From: Lachnospiraceae bacterium | GTDB lineage: Bacteria; Bacillota; Clostridia; Lachnospirales; Lachnospiraceae | Direction: 5' to 3' | Length of the DNA: 62,536 nucleotides | NCBI GenBank assembly: GCA_017405805.1 | Contig: JAFQZU010000031.1 | Span: forward strand, 1 to 62,536 | Notes under the pieces: model-generated | The model's input: the letters and a program-made list of their open reading frames with translations, nothing else | What the model was told of the DNA's origin: nothing | Databases searched by the model: none | Translations under genes and position numbers: made by a program | Shown here: positions 60,754 through 62,536 of the stretch, piece after piece | Layout: each line of letters starts with the position of its first letter | Position numbering within the stretch: position 1 is the first letter of the stretch

Positions 60754-60794
60754 GCAGCTGAAATTCCCGTTTCAAAAACGTGAAGATCAGCTGC
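60754..60794 (-). terminator. Terminator after mecA
   Basis: GCAGCTGA and TCAGCTGC close a hairpin with an inner CGTTT/AAACG stem. On the minus strand it is followed by TTTTCAATTTTG. Confidence 0.6.
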
Positions 60795-60801
60795 GGATGT
60801 A

Positions 60802-61521
60802 TTATTCCAGCTGGGAGAGCATGGCGAGGGCCCCGCGGGCGCACAGCATTTTGCAGTGTTCGTTCAGGTGCTGCCTCCGGGCGATCGATACCGGCTGCGA
60901 GGAGCCGTACTCCGAGATCACGGAGAGTACGCGCTGCATGCGGCCTACGGCGTCGGCGTCCTCCATTGTCAGGGAGAGATAGTAGCAGTCCCCGCTGTCG
61001 TCCCGGTAGAGGGAGCTGTCTCCCTGATAGGCGTCCGCGGTCAGGACGGCGGCGCGGATGGCGTCCTCGAGCTTCTCAAACCGAAAGATGCGGTTGGTAA
61101 AGAGAAACATGCGGTAGCGCTCGATCTCCTCCTTCTCATCCTTGACGGGCGGCGGGGAAAAATTCTCCCGCATGGCCTGCAGGAGAGGGTCCGGGCCGGC
61201 AGCCTCGGAGGCGGAAGCGGAGGCGCTCTGTACGGAGGGCGCGAAGTTGGAAAAGCGCGTGTCGAGTTCCTCCGGGTTCTCCACCTTGGTGACGAGAAGG
61301 ATGATACTGCCGTTGCCGAGGGGGATGGCCTCGATCATGAGCGGGGTCCCGTCCGTTTTAAAACCGTACTGGAATGCCGCCTGCTGCATGATGTCCCGAA
61401 ACAGTGCCCGCGCTTTTTCGTTGCCGTACGCAAGCTCGGACAGCCGGAGGCTTCTCTGTTCCAGATCCTCCCTGGAGAGGATGCAGCGGATCTGGTTGTC
61501 GCTGATTTTTTCTATTTTCAT
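60802..61521 (-). CDS. mecA: Adaptor protein MecA
   Basis: 239 residues, family length. The N-terminal MKIEKISDNQIRCILSREDL with LSELAYGNEKARALFRDIMQQA is the MecA substrate-recruiting domain. A variable acidic/Ala/Ser linker (~100-140) and a C-terminal ClpC-binding domain follow. MecA delivers unfolded or specific proteins to the ClpC-ClpP protease. A GC-rich hairpin sits just ahead of its start. Confidence 0.9.
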   Translation of the reverse strand: MKIEKISDNQIRCILSREDLEQRSLRLSELAYGNEKARALFRDIMQQAAFQYGFKTDGTPLMIEAIPLGNGSIILLVTKVENPEELDTRFSNFAPSVQSASASASEAAGPDPLLQAMRENFSPPPVKDEKEEIERYRMFLFTNRIFRFEKLEDAIRAAVLTADAYQGDSSLYRDDSGDCYYLSLTMEDADAVGRMQRVLSVISEYGSSQPVSIARRQHLNEHCKMLCARGALAMLSQLE

Positions 61522-61537
61522 ATCGGATCCGTTTGCG

Positions 61538-61562
61538 CGCCGGCGGCACAGCGCTGCCGGCG
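61538..61562 (-). promoter_or_regulatory. GC hairpin in the mecA leader
   Basis: CGCCGGCGGC and GCTGCCGGCG form a 10-bp stem (one G-U) with a 5-base loop, ending about 17 bases before the mecA ATG. It could hinder ribosome access. Confidence 0.4.
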
Positions 61563-61708
61563 AATGAACACTTTCTGCGATGTCTTACAGCGCACTGCTG
61601 TATGTACATATTTAACCCTAAATATGCGCCCTGCGTCAAGCCGTACAAAAACCGCATGCGCGAAATTCACAAAAATGAATACTTTCGCATTTTCGGATCC
61701 CGGAGCTC

Positions 61709-62258
61709 TTGATAGGGCAAAAAACGCTGTAATACAATATCCGACGGAAGGACACGGGATAATCTGTATCGAAAAGGAGGCGATAGTTCATCCCATTTTC
61801 CGGCAGTAGACCGGAGGAATCATTTTCAATTGATAATGGGTTTTCCCATTGTTCCACATTATTTACATGCCGTCTGCGGCAGAATAATATCCAGCAAGAT
61901 GCGTCATAGTGTATTGGGATCGGCCCTGTTTTAAGCGAGGACCGGAAATCCGCTCTGCATGATCTTTGCGGGAGACTGCAGCCGCACCGATCGTGCCTGT
62001 ATGATGCCGTTCCGTGTTTTCCGAGGGGTGGATCTCGAGGAGGGGATGATTCCACGGGACTTGCAGTCAATCTCCTTATGGGTCGATGATCCATTCTCAT
62101 TTCTTTCGTGGCGGAACGTCCGAAAAGGCCCTTCTGCCAACGGTCTGGGACAGATCTTACAGCATCTCTGAAGCCCTGTCTGGGGAGCGCCCGTATTCTG
62201 ATGAAAGCGGAAGGAAAGATCCGCGTGCGACGAGGGAGTGCGGACGCTCCCTCTTTTT
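61709..62258 (+). ncRNA. Candidate non-coding transcript or decayed gene with its own promoter and terminator
   Basis: A promoter (TTGATA 61709-61714, 18 bases, TACAAT 61733-61738) starts a ~510-base unit that ends at the terminator 62232-62258. A perfect SD (AAAGGAGG, 61773-61780) is followed by no ATG, GTG or TTG at usable distance. The rest holds no convincing reading frame on either strand. Structured parts include AATGGG-TTTT-CCCATT (61835-61850) and a possible long-range GATCGG/CCGATC pair (61918-61923 with 61987-61992). I could not match it to 6S RNA, RNase P RNA, tmRNA or SRP RNA. It could equally be the remains of a small gene. Confidence 0.35.
62232..62258 (+). terminator. Intrinsic terminator immediately upstream of the group II intron
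   Basis: GAGGGAGTG pairs with CGCTCCCTC (one G-U) around a CGGA loop and is followed by TTTTT. Confidence 0.85.
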
Positions 62259-62259
62259 G

Positions 62260-62536
62260 GTTTGCGCGCCATGGGCGCGCTCTAACGGGTGAAAGTCCCG
62301 AGTACGCGTAGGCAACGACGAAGTACATAGCTGAACAGCAAGGGTGTCCATCGCGAGGTGGAATCTGAAGGAAGCTGCAGGCAAACCCTTGGCCTGACGA
62401 ACAGGAACCACATATAAGGCTGGGAAATACGGATAAGTCGGCCAAAAGCGATAAAGTCCAAAAGTTGCTGGAAGTACCAGTAGATGTGGCAGGTGGATGA
62501 GGGGAAAGAGCGTGCACCTTAAGCGTGGAGGTCTCA
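62260..62536 (+). mobile_element. Group II intron, 5' part (runs off the window)
   Basis: The segment reads like the 5' ribozyme region of a bacterial group II intron: a GCGCGCC-ATG-GGCGCGC hairpin, a GGGTGAAAGTCCCG stem-loop, TACGCGTAGGCAACG, the GAAGGAAGCTGCAGGCAAA stretch, CTGACGAACAGGAACC, and near the edge GGGGAAAGAGCGTGCACC with GGAGGTCTCA. These are the domain I-type elements that precede the intron-encoded reverse transcriptase. The reverse transcriptase itself must lie beyond 62536. The exact first base is uncertain by one or two positions. The intron begins one or two bases after the T-run of a terminator hairpin. Confidence 0.72.

Noticed and set aside
61636-62517. A 293-residue minus-strand frame over the right edge
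   Set aside because: It runs across a terminator and the intron ribozyme region and has no protein-like pattern, so it is a chance opening.

Overview
The window looks like a chromosomal segment of a G+C-rich strict anaerobe of the class Clostridia, probably near the Lachnospiraceae. The evidence is the Firmicute gene order rpsF-ssb-rpsR followed by gdpP-rplI-dnaB, pyruvate:ferredoxin oxidoreductase with a 2[4Fe-4S] ferredoxin, anaerobic (class III) ribonucleotide reductase, indolepyruvate:ferredoxin oxidoreductase, DegV and MecA proteins, strong AGGAGG ribosome sites and many intrinsic terminators. It reads as ordinary chromosome. The only mobile element I can see is the 5' end of a group II intron running off the right edge. 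There is no rRNA, tRNA, CRISPR array or prophage that I can recognise.

Layout. 1-2.4 kb: 3' end of a secreted cell-wall-binding-repeat protein, then fructose-bisphosphate aldolase on the minus strand. 2.5-6.6 kb: a tetrahydrofolate riboswitch, folate transporter folT, a FolC::5-formyl-THF cyclo-ligase fusion, a CnaB-like lipoprotein and a DUF4037 protein. 6.7-10.3 kb (minus): two tandem WYL regulators in one operon with DNA polymerase IV. 10.4-17.8 kb: a small unknown protein, a membrane Ser/Thr kinase with extracellular leucine-rich repeats, an unknown protein and a large surface subtilase. 17.9-23.9 kb: GlsB-type protein, cytidylate-kinase-like protein, TAXI-TRAP transporter, DJ-1/PfpI protein and a CDF metal exporter. 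23.9-29.0 kb: DegV (minus), then an operon of DgkA-like kinase, small helical protein, UbiB/AarF kinase, iron alcohol dehydrogenase and TPR protein. 29.1-38.7 kb: a peptide ABC importer (five genes) that runs without a visible break into YfhO, a CsbB-like glycosyltransferase and NrdG. 38.8-42.7 kb: NrdD fused to a glutaredoxin-like domain, a thioredoxin-reductase-like flavoprotein and an XRE regulator. 42.7-49.4 kb: RlmI-type methyltransferase (minus), DegV, IlvE, a sugar/choline-type nucleotidyltransferase and IorAB. 49.4-56.6 kb: the ribosomal/replication block, then PaaK and a tandem ACT protein. 56.7-61.5 kb (minus): ferredoxin, NifJ and MecA. 61.5-62.5 kb: a promoter-bearing non-coding stretch ending in a terminator, with the group II intron directly behind it.

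How the genes fit together. Folate uptake, polyglutamylation and 5-formyl-THF recycling sit behind one folate-sensing RNA. NrdG, NrdD with its own redoxin and a dedicated reductase form an anaerobic dNTP module. IorAB, PaaK and the ACT protein form an aromatic 2-oxoacid pathway split by the ribosomal/replication block. The most unusual associations are the PafBC-like WYL pair with dinB, the kinase-LRR protein with an N-terminal RNxxxH motif next to a subtilase, the NrdD-redoxin fusion beside a reductase lacking the usual NADPH motif, and the promoter/SD/terminator unit without a reading frame in front of the intron. All functional statements come from reading the sequence and from family knowledge; no database search was run.
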